DNA from: JBBROH01 sp038229595
Lineage (GTDB): Bacteria; Chloroflexota; Chloroflexia; QHBQ01
Reading direction: 5' to 3'
Assembly: GCA_038229595.1 (NCBI GenBank)
Contig: JBBROH010000002.1
Span: 1-64,000 of the forward strand
DNA: 64,000 nt
Shown here: in pieces, positions 49,701-58,900 of the stretch
Layout of the letters: every line of letters begins with the position of its first letter
How positions within the stretch are numbered: position 1 is the first letter of the stretch
Translations under genes and position numbers: made by a program
The notes under the pieces: generated by a model
Databases searched by the model: none
What the model saw: only the letters and a program-made list of their open reading frames with translations
What the model was told of the DNA's origin: nothing

Positions 49701-49921
49701 CAGGTCGGTACGGCATAGTAACCGTAGAGGCCCAGCCATTGGTCGAAGTATTTGCTCAGGGTAGCGGCGGTGGCGGCTAGCGGGTACTTCGGGTAGCGGC
49801 TGTCGAAGATGTGCGAACTACCAGCCCGCGCCTTGTCCAACTCCACCCAGAAGTAGAAGCCCCCCTCATCCGTGCCATTCACCCAGCTAGCGTGTAGGGT
49901 TCTCTTTGCTTTGTCTGTCAT
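46790..49921 (-). CDS. SNF2-family DNA-dependent ATPase/helicase
   Basis: 1,043 aa. The C-terminal half has the SF2 SNF2 motifs: I DDMGLGKTIQLL (about 600), Ia LLCPTSVVGNWQREA, II LVLDEAQNIKN, III LTGTPVENRL, V SLKAGGVGLNLTAANHV, VI QATDRAFRIGQ. The N-terminal half (about 1-560) is the bacterial SNF2-associated region with no separate catalytic motif. Similar proteins are the HepA/RapA-like group and remodel DNA-protein complexes or RNA polymerase. Second gene of a small operon with a SWIM protein behind it. Confidence 0.93.
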   Translation of the reverse strand: MTDKAKRTLHASWVNGTDEGGFYFWVELDKARAGSSHIFDSRYPKYPLAATAATLSKYFDQWLGLYGYYAVPTWAYLPRPGSNRQEGFCLPTIQASNYEMIDILLGSHDDLLGQEFAAGADLAYWAAALRFALEIVVGGYYLPTLYLRGKHWQAGWEADLGHPAVGPRFDILVEARPPATLLYAYGERGLAKMIDGEQQQPGPILAGFLNSVVSETLSSFLKRDLAPQSKDKYANLWMQSLFGRHSYLVDDLETLRTKAQRDKLQPLFDSYTAWRGQLAGVAAPLEGGSSYRVALRLEQPPSQQPADGLLDEELFAPEQPDKWRLRFLLQANDDPSLLVPAEDVWQADSSSLDYLSRRFDRPHERLLMALGHVARLFPPVARALTTARPTVAYLTLEEAYQFLSEAAPPLEESGLGVIVPNWWQQRAKLKARARLKGADEKKTGSGLFNVEGLVEYDWQLSLGDETFSPDEFAQVADLKQPLVQVRGQWLELRPEQREAALQFLKRNPHGTMALGDAVRLALGGKGEQAAGLEIGEVETQGWLKVLMGELEEGRLEELPPPTNLHATLRAYQVRGYSWLAFLRRYGLGACLADDMGLGKTIQLLTLLLREKEAGRAGPSLLLCPTSVVGNWQREADRFTPDLRVMVHHGATRQRDNEHFAADAHSHDLVISSYGLAARDEELFGSVPWRSLVLDEAQNIKNPGTKQTRAIKNLPAVQRIALTGTPVENRLIELWSIMDFLNPGYLGSAESFRKHFATPIEKEADPAAIEKLRKLTQPFILRRLKTDPRIIQDLPSKNEMKVYCNLSVEQASLYQAFVNDILRQIEESAGIQRRGLVLKMLLRLKQLCNHPAHFLGDGSALTGRSGKLARLEEMLEEALSAGDKALIFSQFAEMGGMLQTYLQEQLGVEALYLSGSTERRKREEMVQRFQSADGPPLFILSLKAGGVGLNLTAANHVFHFDRWWNPAVENQATDRAFRIGQTKSVQVHKFICIGTLEERIDQLIESKRALAESVVGGDSEGWLTELSTADLRDLVRLSADAVGD

Positions 49922-49924
49922 AGC

Positions 49925-50212
49925 CTAAAGGAACTTGGCTGGCGTAGCGGTGATAAAGCCTGGAGCCTTGATCCGCTTGCCGATAGTAACAATAATGTTT
50001 ACTCCTGCTGCGGTGGCCGAGGCGGGCTGCATCGCGTCTTCCAGGTCGTCAATAGTCAGCGACACTGCTTGCCTCCAGGTTTGGAGATCGGTAGGGACAG
50101 CAGCGGTGTCGATCAGCTTGTGCCTGAGGCTGTACCGCTCGTCGGCAGACAGGCGTAGGGCTGCGGCCTCGATCTGCTTATAGCGAAGATTGGTGGGCTG
50201 AGTGCTGGTCAC
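49925..50212 (-). CDS. Small unknown protein
   Basis: 95 aa, GTG start with AAAGGAG 8 nt upstream. The N-terminal helix YKQIEAAALRLSADERYSL resembles the opening of antitoxin-like or addiction-module proteins (A-x-LSxxERxxL), but no toxin gene is adjacent and the C-terminal half (GVNIIVTIGKRIKAPG) is not a known domain. It precedes the SNF2 gene by 3 nt, so it belongs to the same operon. Function unknown. Confidence 0.6.
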   Translation of the reverse strand: MTSTQPTNLRYKQIEAAALRLSADERYSLRHKLIDTAAVPTDLQTWRQAVSLTIDDLEDAMQPASATAAGVNIIVTIGKRIKAPGFITATPAKFL

Positions 50213-50276
50213 AGCGGCTACTCCTTTTGCGGGCTGAAGATAGCATTTTTGGTGGCTGCTGCTTGCCTTTCCTCAT

Positions 50277-50305
50277 ATTATACCGTACCAAAGCGGGCTT
50301 GACAA
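50277..50305 (-). promoter_or_regulatory. Promoter of the SNF2-SWIM operon
   Basis: Minus strand TTGTCA (50305-50300), 17 nt, TATAAT (50282-50277). Its -35 overlaps the -35 of the divergent deoC promoter. Confidence 0.65.
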
Positions 50306-50327
50306 AGCCGCCCGTATTGGTCAAAAT
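50299..50327 (+). promoter_or_regulatory. Promoter of the deoC operon
   Basis: TTGACA (50299-50304), 17 nt, CAAAAT (50322-50327); leader of about 50 nt to the ATG at 50384. Confidence 0.5.
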
Positions 50328-50383
50328 GTTGGTTAGTGAGCAGTGCCACATGAGCAGCAATCAGGGCCGCATGAGGGGTAACT

Positions 50384-51409
50384 ATGACAACTACTTTGCC
50401 ACGAACGACCATCAATGGCGCAACTGACAGCGCGAGCGACAGCCACCTTGACCTGGCGATAGAGCAGCGCAATCCGGGGATGCCGCTAGACCTGGGTCTG
50501 GTCAATGCCGCGCACGTCAACCGCAGTGCGGTAGAGCGCAGGGCCACCTCGTTGCCAGCCCGCCGCACCGTCAAGAAGGAGTGGCAGGCCGCCTGGCTCT
50601 TGCGGGCGATCACCTGCATAGACCTGACCACGCTGGCGGGCGACGATACGCCGAGCAACGTGCGTCGCCTCTGCGCAAAGGCCCGCCAGCCCGTGCGCGA
50701 CGAAATCCTGGCGGCAATGGGCGTGCAGCAGCTTGGCCTGACTGTGGGTGCGGTATGCGTCTACAACAACCTGGTGCCGGTGGCGGTCGCGGCCTTGCGC
50801 GGGACAGCGATCCCGGTCGCTGCGGTCAGCACCGGCTTCCCAGCGGGGCAGGTGAGCCACCATGTCAAGCTGGCAGAGATCGCCGACTCGGTGGCGGCGG
50901 GGGCGCAGGAGATCGATATCGTGATCTCCCGCGCCTACGTGCTGACCGAGAACTGGCAGGCACTCTACGACGAAGTGCGCGACTTTCGGGCTGCCTGCGG
51001 GGACGCGCACATGAAGGCGATCATCGCGGTGGGCGAACTCGCTACCCTGAGCAACGTCGCCCGCGCCAGCCTGGTTTGCATGATGGCTGGCTCCGACTTC
51101 ATCAAGACCAGCACTGGCAAGGAGACGACCAACGCGAACCTGGCGAACAGCCTGGTGATGGTGCGCCAAATCCGCGAGTACCACGAGTTGAGTGGGATGC
51201 GGGTTGGCTTCAAGCCAGCCGGTGGCATCCGTACCGCCAAGCAAGCCCTGGACTTCCTGATTTTGATCAAGGAGGAACTGGGTGATGAGTGGCTGCGCCC
51301 CAACCTGTTCCGCATCGGCGCGTCGTCCCTGCTGACCGACATCGAACGCCAGCTAGAACACTTCGTCACCGGCCACTACGCTGCCAGCTACCGCCAACCA
51401 ATGGTCTAG
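50384..51409 (+). CDS. deoC: Deoxyribose-phosphate aldolase
   Basis: 341 aa, AGGGG ribosome site. Splits 2-deoxyribose 5-phosphate into acetaldehyde and glyceraldehyde 3-phosphate. Schiff-base Lys in DFIKTSTGKE, second Lys in GFKPAGGIRT, and the typical VCVYNN and STGFPAGQ. The 341-aa size fits the longer DeoC subtype with an N-terminal extension of about 60 residues (normal short form about 220). It precedes a dehydrogenase able to oxidise acetaldehyde, in the same operon. Confidence 0.92.
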   Translation: MTTTLPRTTINGATDSASDSHLDLAIEQRNPGMPLDLGLVNAAHVNRSAVERRATSLPARRTVKKEWQAAWLLRAITCIDLTTLAGDDTPSNVRRLCAKARQPVRDEILAAMGVQQLGLTVGAVCVYNNLVPVAVAALRGTAIPVAAVSTGFPAGQVSHHVKLAEIADSVAAGAQEIDIVISRAYVLTENWQALYDEVRDFRAACGDAHMKAIIAVGELATLSNVARASLVCMMAGSDFIKTSTGKETTNANLANSLVMVRQIREYHELSGMRVGFKPAGGIRTAKQALDFLILIKEELGDEWLRPNLFRIGASSLLTDIERQLEHFVTGHYAASYRQPMV

Positions 51410-51443
51410 CTTGCAAAGTACGGTCACATAAAGGAGCGCAAAC

Positions 51444-51662
51444 TTGAACGAGGAAACAACCGGCTGGGCCGAGCAGTTGAGTGCAGTCGAGGCGAAGCTA
51501 GGCGAGGCCTACGAGCAGCTAGCCGCCCTGCGCGACGAGATGAAGTCGGCGGGCAACAAGAAGGAGTCCACCGCCTTCAACGAGCCAATGGAAAGGCTGG
51601 CCCGCTACGCCCGCCTTTTTGCCGAAATCCGAGCCAGTTGGAGCGGGGACGACGCACTGTAG
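51444..51662 (+). CDS. Small coiled-coil protein, unknown
   Basis: 72 aa, TTG start with AAAGGAG at proper spacing. Heptad-like AVEAKLGEAYEQLAALRDEM followed by a second helix PMERLARYARLFAEI. No cysteine or catalytic motif. It lies 34 nt after deoC and 59 nt before the dehydrogenase, so it is probably co-transcribed. Function unknown; a small adaptor or regulatory subunit is only a guess. Confidence 0.6.
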   Translation: MNEETTGWAEQLSAVEAKLGEAYEQLAALRDEMKSAGNKKESTAFNEPMERLARYARLFAEIRASWSGDDAL

Positions 51663-51721
51663 GCACTCTCCCAGCCCCCGTGCAACGGTGGAGGAGTCGC
51701 TCATCAAGAAGGATATGTGAC

Positions 51722-54121
51722 ATGACTAGCGTGGCAGAAATCTTTGAGACGATGGCGTATGGCCCGGCCCCAGAGGCGGCTAGCCCGGCTACGGACTGGC
51801 TGAAGGAGCATGGAGGCCAGTTCGAGTTGTTCTACGGTGGTGAGTGGGTACAGCCACAGAGTGGCAAGTACCTGGAGACGACCAACCCCGCGAACGGCAA
51901 GCCACTGGCGAAGATCGCGGCAGCCAACCCCGCCGACGTGGATGCAGCGGTCGCTGCATCCACTGCCGCCTTCAAGGATTGGAGCAGCTTGCCGGGCCAC
52001 GCCCGCGCCCGCTGGATGTACGCCCTGGCTCGCCAGATACAAAAGCACGCGCGCCTGCTAGCTGTGCTAGAGTCGCTAGACAACGGCAAGACGATCCGCG
52101 AGACGCGGGACATTGACGTGCCGCTGGTTGCCCGCCACTTCTACTACTACGCGGGCTGGGCGCAGTTGATGGAGAGCGAACTGCGCGACTACGCCCCGCT
52201 CGGCGTAGTTGGACAGATCATTCCCTGGAACTTCCCGTTGATGATGATGGCCTGGAAGATCGCGCCCGCCCTGGCGATGGGCAATACTGTTGTGCTGAAG
52301 CCCGCCCGCTACACCCCACTGACCGCCCTGGCCTTCGCCGCGATTTGCCACGAGGTGGGCCTGCCCGCTGGCGTGGTCAACATCATCACCGGCGATGCTG
52401 GTTCGGCGGGCGCAGCTATCGTTGCGCACCCCGACGTTGCCAAGATCGCCTTCACTGGCTCGACCGAGGTGGGCCGTACCCTGCGGCAGCAGACGGCTGG
52501 CACTGGCAAGCGGCTATCGCTCGAACTGGGCGGTAAGTCGCCCTTCGTCGTCTTCGCCGATGCCGACCTGGACGGCGTGGTGGAGGGGGTGGTGGACGCG
52601 ATCTGGTTCAACCAGGGGCAGGTCTGCTGCGCGGGGTCACGGCTGCTGGTGCAGGAGAGCGTTGAGCAGAAGCTGCTGGCGAAGCTGCGCGCCCGCATGG
52701 AGAAGCTGCGGGTCGGTCAGCCGCTCGACAAGGCGATGGATATTGGCGCGATAGTCTCACCCAGCCAGCTTGAGCAGATCGATGCGCTGGTACAGCAGGG
52801 CGTGGCTGCGGGCGCGACCTTGTGGCAGCCCTCCTGGTCGTGTCCCACCGAGGGCAGCTTCTACCCGCCGACGCTGCTAACCGACGTGTCGCCCGCCTCG
52901 ATGATCGCGCAGACCGAGATTTTCGGTCCGGTGCTGGTCAGCATGAGCTTCCGCACCCCAGCCGAGGCGGTCGCCCTGGCAAACAATACCAGCTACGGCC
53001 TGGCCGCCAGCGTCTGGAGCGACAACCTCAACCTCGCACTGGACATCGCTCGCCAGATCAAGGCTGGCACCGTCTGGGTCAATTGCACCAACCAGTTTGA
53101 CGCAGCCAGCGGCTTTGGCGGCTACCGTGAGAGTGGCTACGGGCGTGAAGGCGGCAAGGAGGGGCTATGGGAGTACCTCAAGCTGCGCGACAGCGGCGCA
53201 GAGCGAGCCGCCATCGTGGAGCCGTCCGCGCCCACCGCCGAACAGGGGGGGAGCAAGGTAGCAGTGCGTGGCCGTTCAGCCTTGCCAGTAATCGACCGCA
53301 CCCCGAAGATGTACATCGGGGGCAAGCAGGCCCGGCCCGATAGCGGCTACTCAATGCCGATCTATGGCGCGGCTGAGCAGGAGATCGGGCTGGTAGGCGA
53401 AGGCAATCGCAAGGACATCCGCAATGCAGTTGAGGCAGCCCACGCTGCTGAGGGCTGGGCAACGGCCTACGGCCACAACAAGGCGCAGATAATCTACTAC
53501 ATTGCTGAGAACCTCGCCGCCCGCGCTACCGAGTTTGCTACCCGCCTCGCCCAGCAGACTGGCGGCGACGGCGCAGCAGAGGTGGAGGCGGCGATCTCGC
53601 GGCTGTTCACCTACGCGGCCTGGGCCGACAAGTACGACGGCCTCGTACACTCCACCCCCTCGCGCAATGTCACGCTAGCGATGAATGAGCCAGTGGGGGT
53701 GCTGGGTATCCTCTGCCCCGACGACGCGCCGCTCCTGGGCTTCGTTTCCCTGGTCGCCCCCGCGATTGCGATGGGCAACACGGTTGTGGTCGTCCCTTCA
53801 CCGCTGCACCCGCTCTCTGCCACCGACCTCTACCAGGTGTTCGATACCTCCGACCTGCCCGCTGGGGTGATCAACATTGTGACTGGCCCACGTGAGCCGC
53901 TGGCGAAGGTGCTGGCCGAGCATGACGACGTGGACGGCGTTTGGTACTTTGGCACCGTCGAGGGCAGCAAGCAGGTGGAGCTAGCCAGCGTTGGTAACAT
54001 GAAGCGCACCTGGACAAGCCTGGGCCGGGCCACCGACTGGCTATCCAGCCACGCCGAGGGCCAGGAGTTCCTGCGCGAAGCGACCCAGGTGAAGAACATT
54101 TGGGTGCCTTACGGCGAGTAG
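51722..54121 (+). CDS. ALDH16-type double aldehyde dehydrogenase
   Basis: 799 aa from the ATG at 51722 (AAGGA upstream). N-terminal ALDH domain (about 25-500) is complete: IPWNFPL, GSTEVGR, catalytic Glu in LELGGKSP, and nucleophile Cys302 in NQGQVCCAGSR. A second, shorter ALDH-like domain (about 530-799, MYIGGKQARPDSGYS, EPVGVLGILCPDDAP) has no Cys-containing active-site motif and stops early. This active-plus-inactive arrangement is that of ALDH16; the second domain helps form the dimer and a long tunnel. With DeoC upstream it probably turns acetaldehyde into acetate using NAD. Confidence 0.9.
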   Translation: MTSVAEIFETMAYGPAPEAASPATDWLKEHGGQFELFYGGEWVQPQSGKYLETTNPANGKPLAKIAAANPADVDAAVAASTAAFKDWSSLPGHARARWMYALARQIQKHARLLAVLESLDNGKTIRETRDIDVPLVARHFYYYAGWAQLMESELRDYAPLGVVGQIIPWNFPLMMMAWKIAPALAMGNTVVLKPARYTPLTALAFAAICHEVGLPAGVVNIITGDAGSAGAAIVAHPDVAKIAFTGSTEVGRTLRQQTAGTGKRLSLELGGKSPFVVFADADLDGVVEGVVDAIWFNQGQVCCAGSRLLVQESVEQKLLAKLRARMEKLRVGQPLDKAMDIGAIVSPSQLEQIDALVQQGVAAGATLWQPSWSCPTEGSFYPPTLLTDVSPASMIAQTEIFGPVLVSMSFRTPAEAVALANNTSYGLAASVWSDNLNLALDIARQIKAGTVWVNCTNQFDAASGFGGYRESGYGREGGKEGLWEYLKLRDSGAERAAIVEPSAPTAEQGGSKVAVRGRSALPVIDRTPKMYIGGKQARPDSGYSMPIYGAAEQEIGLVGEGNRKDIRNAVEAAHAAEGWATAYGHNKAQIIYYIAENLAARATEFATRLAQQTGGDGAAEVEAAISRLFTYAAWADKYDGLVHSTPSRNVTLAMNEPVGVLGILCPDDAPLLGFVSLVAPAIAMGNTVVVVPSPLHPLSATDLYQVFDTSDLPAGVINIVTGPREPLAKVLAEHDDVDGVWYFGTVEGSKQVELASVGNMKRTWTSLGRATDWLSSHAEGQEFLREATQVKNIWVPYGE

Positions 54122-54272
54122 TAAGCGGCTGAAGCTGGCGGGCTGGCCCTCTACTGCCCGCGGCGACTCCTCTTGCACGGGCAGCTTGCCGCGTGAGAGA
54201 CTGATGCTTGCCGAGAGCAGCAGCAAGCCAGTCAGCATATAGTAGACAATGTGCAGCCCTGCAACCTGCGCT

Positions 54273-55598
54273 TTAGTTGCCGCTTGCCCCGCTAGCCGCT
54301 GGGGTTAGCTGCGCGGCATAAAGCAGGCGGCGTAGGCTGCTGGCGAAGGGGCTGCGGCTGAACAAGCCTGTCAGGTCGTAGTCCGCCAACAGGTGTAGCA
54401 GGCTGGTCAGGGCGGGGCTGGCAACGACCAGGCCCACGTGTCGCTCCTCGGCGGGGTAGCTCTCCACCCCATCCCTGCTGGCTGTCACTGTCAGGTAGTA
54501 GTCGCCCGGAGCAGGTGGGCGCAGGCTATAGCTGCCCAGCCCGCTCACGTCCACCGTCGCAGTGTAGACCCCACTCTGCACCCCGTACTTGAGGGTGTAG
54601 GTGGTCGCATCGGTGACTACCCGCTGCCAACTGAGGCTAATCGTCTGCTCCGGGTTGGCGGCGGCGACGAAGTTGGCGGGCGTGTCGCCGATGGTGATCG
54701 CTGGGTTGTCGCTGCGCGGGGTGAAGTGAGTCAGGTCAGGGCCTTCCGCGATGCCGATCATGCCATAGTTGCCGCCCAACTCTGGGATGCCGTTGTAGTA
54801 CATGGTGTAGCCACCCGCCTCGTTGCGCCGAATAAACATCCCGTAAACCTGCCCCGCATCCCACTGCTTACCGCTACCCTTGTCCAGGATCGGGTCGCCC
54901 GGCTGCGGGGCGAAGTTTAGCCCATCCTTGCTTAGAGCCAGGCGGATGTTCGTTCCCTCCCGATAGTAGAGGTAGACGGTGCTGTTCTCCACCCAGGCCA
55001 GGCTGGTGTACAGTTCGCTGGTCGAGGTGATTACCGGCTGGGCGCGCCGCTGCCAGTGCAGACCGTCCACACTCTGAGCTACACCGATGCTCATCTTCAT
55101 AGCCTGGTCGAAGCCGGTGTAGTACATCAAGTAGAGGGGTGGCAGGGTTGGCAGGCCGAAACTGGCGAGCAGGTCGTTGCTCTGCTGGTCGAGGCGCACA
55201 ACTGAGGGTCGCACCAACAGCTGCTCATCCCAGCTACCCTGTGGCCCAAAGCCCAGCACTGGCGCGGGCTGAGCCTGCCAATGTACGCCATCCACGCTCT
55301 CGGCATAGCCAATCTGGTAGGGGTAGCCACCATCATAGTACATCTTGAAGCGACCCGCCTCGTAGCTGACATAGGGGAAGGCATGGGTTGCAGCCCAATC
55401 CTGCAACTCTATCGGCCCCTGCTTGTCAAAGTGGATACCATCCTTGCTGGTCGCGTAGTAAATCTGCCAGTAGCAGCCGTAGCCACTGTAGAAAGCGTAG
55501 TAGGTGTCGCCTACCCTGACTACGCTAGGGTACTCGGCGTGTACACCATCGCAGTAGATGAAGCCAGCATCGCGCCACTGCTGTGGTGGCTCAGTCAA
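54273..55598 (-). CDS. Secreted five-bladed beta-propeller, glycosidase-like
   Basis: 441 aa as read from a TTG at 55598. The first 330 residues repeat the blade pattern YYxxxxxxIGYAxSxDGxHW, e.g. YYATSKDGIHF, IGYAESVDGVHW, IGVAQSVDGLHW, RLALSKDGLNF, as in GH43/GH32/GH62-like hydrolases. A fibronectin-III-like domain (about 330-400, TYTLKYGVQSGVYTATV) follows. The catalytic acids cannot be assigned with confidence. The frame has no signal peptide of its own, but a perfect one lies just upstream in another frame (55595-55705), so the gene is probably disrupted or misread by one base near 55600-55640. Confidence 0.7.
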   Translation of the reverse strand: MTEPPQQWRDAGFIYCDGVHAEYPSVVRVGDTYYAFYSGYGCYWQIYYATSKDGIHFDKQGPIELQDWAATHAFPYVSYEAGRFKMYYDGGYPYQIGYAESVDGVHWQAQPAPVLGFGPQGSWDEQLLVRPSVVRLDQQSNDLLASFGLPTLPPLYLMYYTGFDQAMKMSIGVAQSVDGLHWQRRAQPVITSTSELYTSLAWVENSTVYLYYREGTNIRLALSKDGLNFAPQPGDPILDKGSGKQWDAGQVYGMFIRRNEAGGYTMYYNGIPELGGNYGMIGIAEGPDLTHFTPRSDNPAITIGDTPANFVAAANPEQTISLSWQRVVTDATTYTLKYGVQSGVYTATVDVSGLGSYSLRPPAPGDYYLTVTASRDGVESYPAEERHVGLVVASPALTSLLHLLADYDLTGLFSRSPFASSLRRLLYAAQLTPAASGASGN

Positions 55599-55705
55599 CC
55601 ACTGGGTGGTGGGTCGCCCAGCGGGGCAGCCACACCTGGTAGAACAACGACCAGGACAACCAACAAACTCAAGATTAGAGCAACAACTCTCCCCCTTGCA
55701 CTCAT
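55595..55705 (-). pseudogene. Out-of-frame signal peptide of the propeller gene
   Basis: 36 codons from the ATG at 55705: basic RGR, hydrophobic VVALILSLLVVLVVVL, and a c-region PGVAA, then a TGA at 55597-55595 that overlaps the start of the propeller frame. This is a textbook signal peptide joined to nothing; with one indel it would fuse to the propeller. AGGAG lies 11 nt before the ATG. The remaining gap (55706-55953) contains only the -10 of the nuclease gene. Confidence 0.65.
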
Positions 55706-55863
55706 CCTTTTATGCACTCCTGTTTATGATTTACCTGCTTTGTACCCGCTCTTTATAGCTGCTTCGCAAATAGATGGAATGCCCTTGAGACCAATAGCAA
55801 CAGCGTCTTCGCCAATGTTGCAAGATTTGCACCCCCATTGTTTACATTACGTTAAAGATCGTT

Positions 55864-55872
55864 TGCTATAAT
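55864..55872 (+). promoter_or_regulatory. Extended -10 promoter of the ecto-nuclease gene
   Basis: TGCTATAAT at 55864-55872. A TTTACA at 55841-55846 is 20 nt upstream of the TATAAT, too far for a normal -35. Confidence 0.45.
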
Positions 55873-55953
55873 CGTTGGGGTTTGCCACTTGCAAGCCCTA
55901 TAGAGCGATTTACCTCGGCAGCAAGAAAGTAGTATTAGAGAAAGGGAACAGAT

Positions 55954-58900
55954 TTGATCAGCAGCAACAAGCGGCGCAGCCCCATGTGGATTGGTCTTAG
56001 CCTCGTGGTCGTCCTCACCATCACGCTCGGCAGCATTAGCGCACTGGCAGCCACTGGCAGCACCCTCACTGCCCAGCAGCCTGCAAAGGCGATCAGCCAG
56101 CCAGCAGTCAGCACCAGCATCGTGATCAGCCAACTGTATGGCGGTGGCGGCAACACTGGCGCAACCTATCAGAACGACTACGTTGAACTGCTCAACATCA
56201 GTGCAGCAACGATCAACCTCAGTACGTACTCGCTCCAGTATGCCAGTGCCGCTAGTGCCTTCACCACCACCAACGTCAACACGCTGACGGGCAGCATCGC
56301 CCCAGGCCAATACTACCTGATCAAGCTGAACAGTAACGCTGCTATTGGTGCGCTACTACCGACCCCAGATTACACTGGCACGCTCGCGCTGAGCAACAAT
56401 AACGGCAAAGTCGCCCTGGTCAGCGGGGCTACCGCCCTTGCCTGTGGCAGTGTAGCTAACGACTGCTTCCCGGCTGGCACTGCTCTGCCGACGATCATCG
56501 ACTTCGCGGGCTATGGCACGGCCAACAACTTTGAGGGGGTGGCTGCAGCTGCTGCGCCCAGCAACACCACCGCCGACCTGCGGGCAGGCAATGGCTGCAC
56601 CGACAGCGACCGGAACTCAATTGACTTCTCGCTGAGCCAGCCTGCGCCGCGCAACAGCAGCAGCCCGCTCAACCCCTGCGGCACTCTGCCGACGGCCACC
56701 AACACCATCACCCCTGGTGGAGCGACCAACACCGCCACCGCGACGGCCACCATCGGCAGCCCAACGGCCACCGCCACCGCGACGATCACCCCCACTGTGA
56801 CCAGCATCCCCACTGTGACCAGCACCCCCCCTGGCCCTGCGACCCGCATCCATGACATCCAGGGTGCCAGCCACCTCTCGCCCTACAGTGGCACGGTCGT
56901 CAGCAACATCCCCGGCATCGTCACCGCCAAGAAGACCAACGGCTTCTACGTGCAGGACGCGACGGCGGATGCAAACGACGCAACCTCCGAGGCGATCTTC
57001 ATCTTCACCAGCAGTGCGCCAACCGTTCTAGTGGGCGATAGCATCGTCTTCAGCGGCACGGTCAAGGAGTTCCGCCCTGGTGGGAGTGCCTCTGACAGCC
57101 TGACGACCACCGAGATCGACAACCCTGGCCGAGTGATCACCATGCTGTCCAGCGGCAACCCCCTGCCTACCCCGATCACCATCGGCACTGGCGGGCGCGT
57201 CCCCCCCACCAACGTGATCGAGAACGACGCAGTTGGTGATGTGGAGAATGGCAGCAATACCTTCGACCCCGCCCAGGACGGCATTGACTTCTATGAGAGC
57301 ATGGAAGGTATGCTCGTGAGGGTCAACAACACGGTCGCGGTCGGCCCCACCAACGACTATGGCAGCAACAGCGAAATCCCGGTGCTGACCGACAACGGCA
57401 GCAACGCTACTGGCACCCGCACCGTGCGCGGCGGCATCGAAATCACCGCTACCGCCAGCTACGTAACCAGCACCAACCCCACCGACGACTACAACCCAGA
57501 GCGGATCATCCTCAACGACCTGGTACTCAGTGCCAGCGGTGGTGGCCGCCTGCCGAACGTCAACGTCAGCGCAACCTTCAGCGGCGTGATCACTGGCGTG
57601 CTAGACTACAACTTCGTCAACTTCAAGCTGCAAGTGACCAGCCAGCCAGTGGTTGCCAGCAACCCGCTGACCCGTGAAGTGACCGCCCTCGTCTCTGACC
57701 AGGCGAGCAACAAGCTGACGGCGGCTACCTTCAACCTGGAGAACCTCAACCCCGGTGACACGATCACCAAGGTGCTGGGTCTCTCCAACCTGATCGTCAA
57801 CAACCTGAAGGCTCCCGACATCATCGCGGTTGAAGAAATCCAGGACAACAATGGGGCGACCAACAACGGTGTGGTGGACGCTAGCCAGACCTACGCCTTG
57901 CTGATCAACAGCATCAGCAGCATCAGCGCAACGGTTAACTACACCTACACCCAGATCGACCCGCTGGACGGGCAAGACGGCGGTCAGCCAGGCGGCAACA
58001 TCCGCCAGGGCATCCTCTATCGCACGGATCGCGGCCTCAGCTTCAACTCGCGGCCCGGCGGCGGCTCGACGATCAGCAACACGGTTGTTAACGGCGCGGG
58101 TGGCCCGCAGTTGCAGTTCAGCCCTGGGCGCATCGACCCGCTCAACGTGGCCTGGACTAGCAGCCGCAAGCCGCTGACCGCTGAGTTCAGCTACAACGGC
58201 CAGCGTTTGTTCTTCATCGTCAACCACTTCAACTCGAAGGGTGGCGACAACGGCGTGTTTGGCCGCTTCCAGCCACCACTGCGCGTCTCTGAAGTGCAAC
58301 GCCAGCAGCAGGCTACCATCGTCAACGGCTTCGTGCGCCAAATCCTCAACCTCGACGCGAACGCCAGGGTCGTCGTCCTCGGCGACATCAACGACTTTGA
58401 GTTCTCCAACACGGTCAACGTCCTCAAGCTCGGTGGCGACAGCACGCCCGAACTGGTCAACCTGTTCGACCTGCTGGCCCAGAACGAACGCTACAGCTAC
58501 GAGTTCCAGGGCAACGCGCAGGTACTCGACCAGATTCTGGTCAGCCCCAGCCTCTATGCCAACGGCCAGCCCCAGTTGGATGTTGTCCACGCCAACTCGG
58601 AGTTCTTCGACCAGGCCAGCGACCATGAGCCGCAGGTAGCCCGCCTTGCCATCCAGGCCGTACTAACCCCAACAGTGACCCCGACCGGCACCGTCAGCGT
58701 GACTCCGACTGGCACGATCACCGCCACTGGCACCGTCACTGTGACCCCGACTGGCACGATCACTGCTACTGCCACCGTTACTGGCACGCCGACCGCCACG
58801 ATCACCGCCACTGCCACCGTTACTGGCACGCCAACCGCCACCGCCACCCCCTGCTCAACCACCAACTTCGCGGCCACCCTCAATGGTATGCAGGAGGTTC

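Noticed and set aside
46790..50212. Anti-phage defence island (SNF2 helicase plus antitoxin-like protein)
   Set aside because: SNF2-SWIM pairs are common housekeeping genes; no methylase, nuclease or toxin is nearby.
49925..50212. Antitoxin of a toxin-antitoxin pair
   Set aside because: Only the first helix resembles an antitoxin, and no toxin gene is adjacent.
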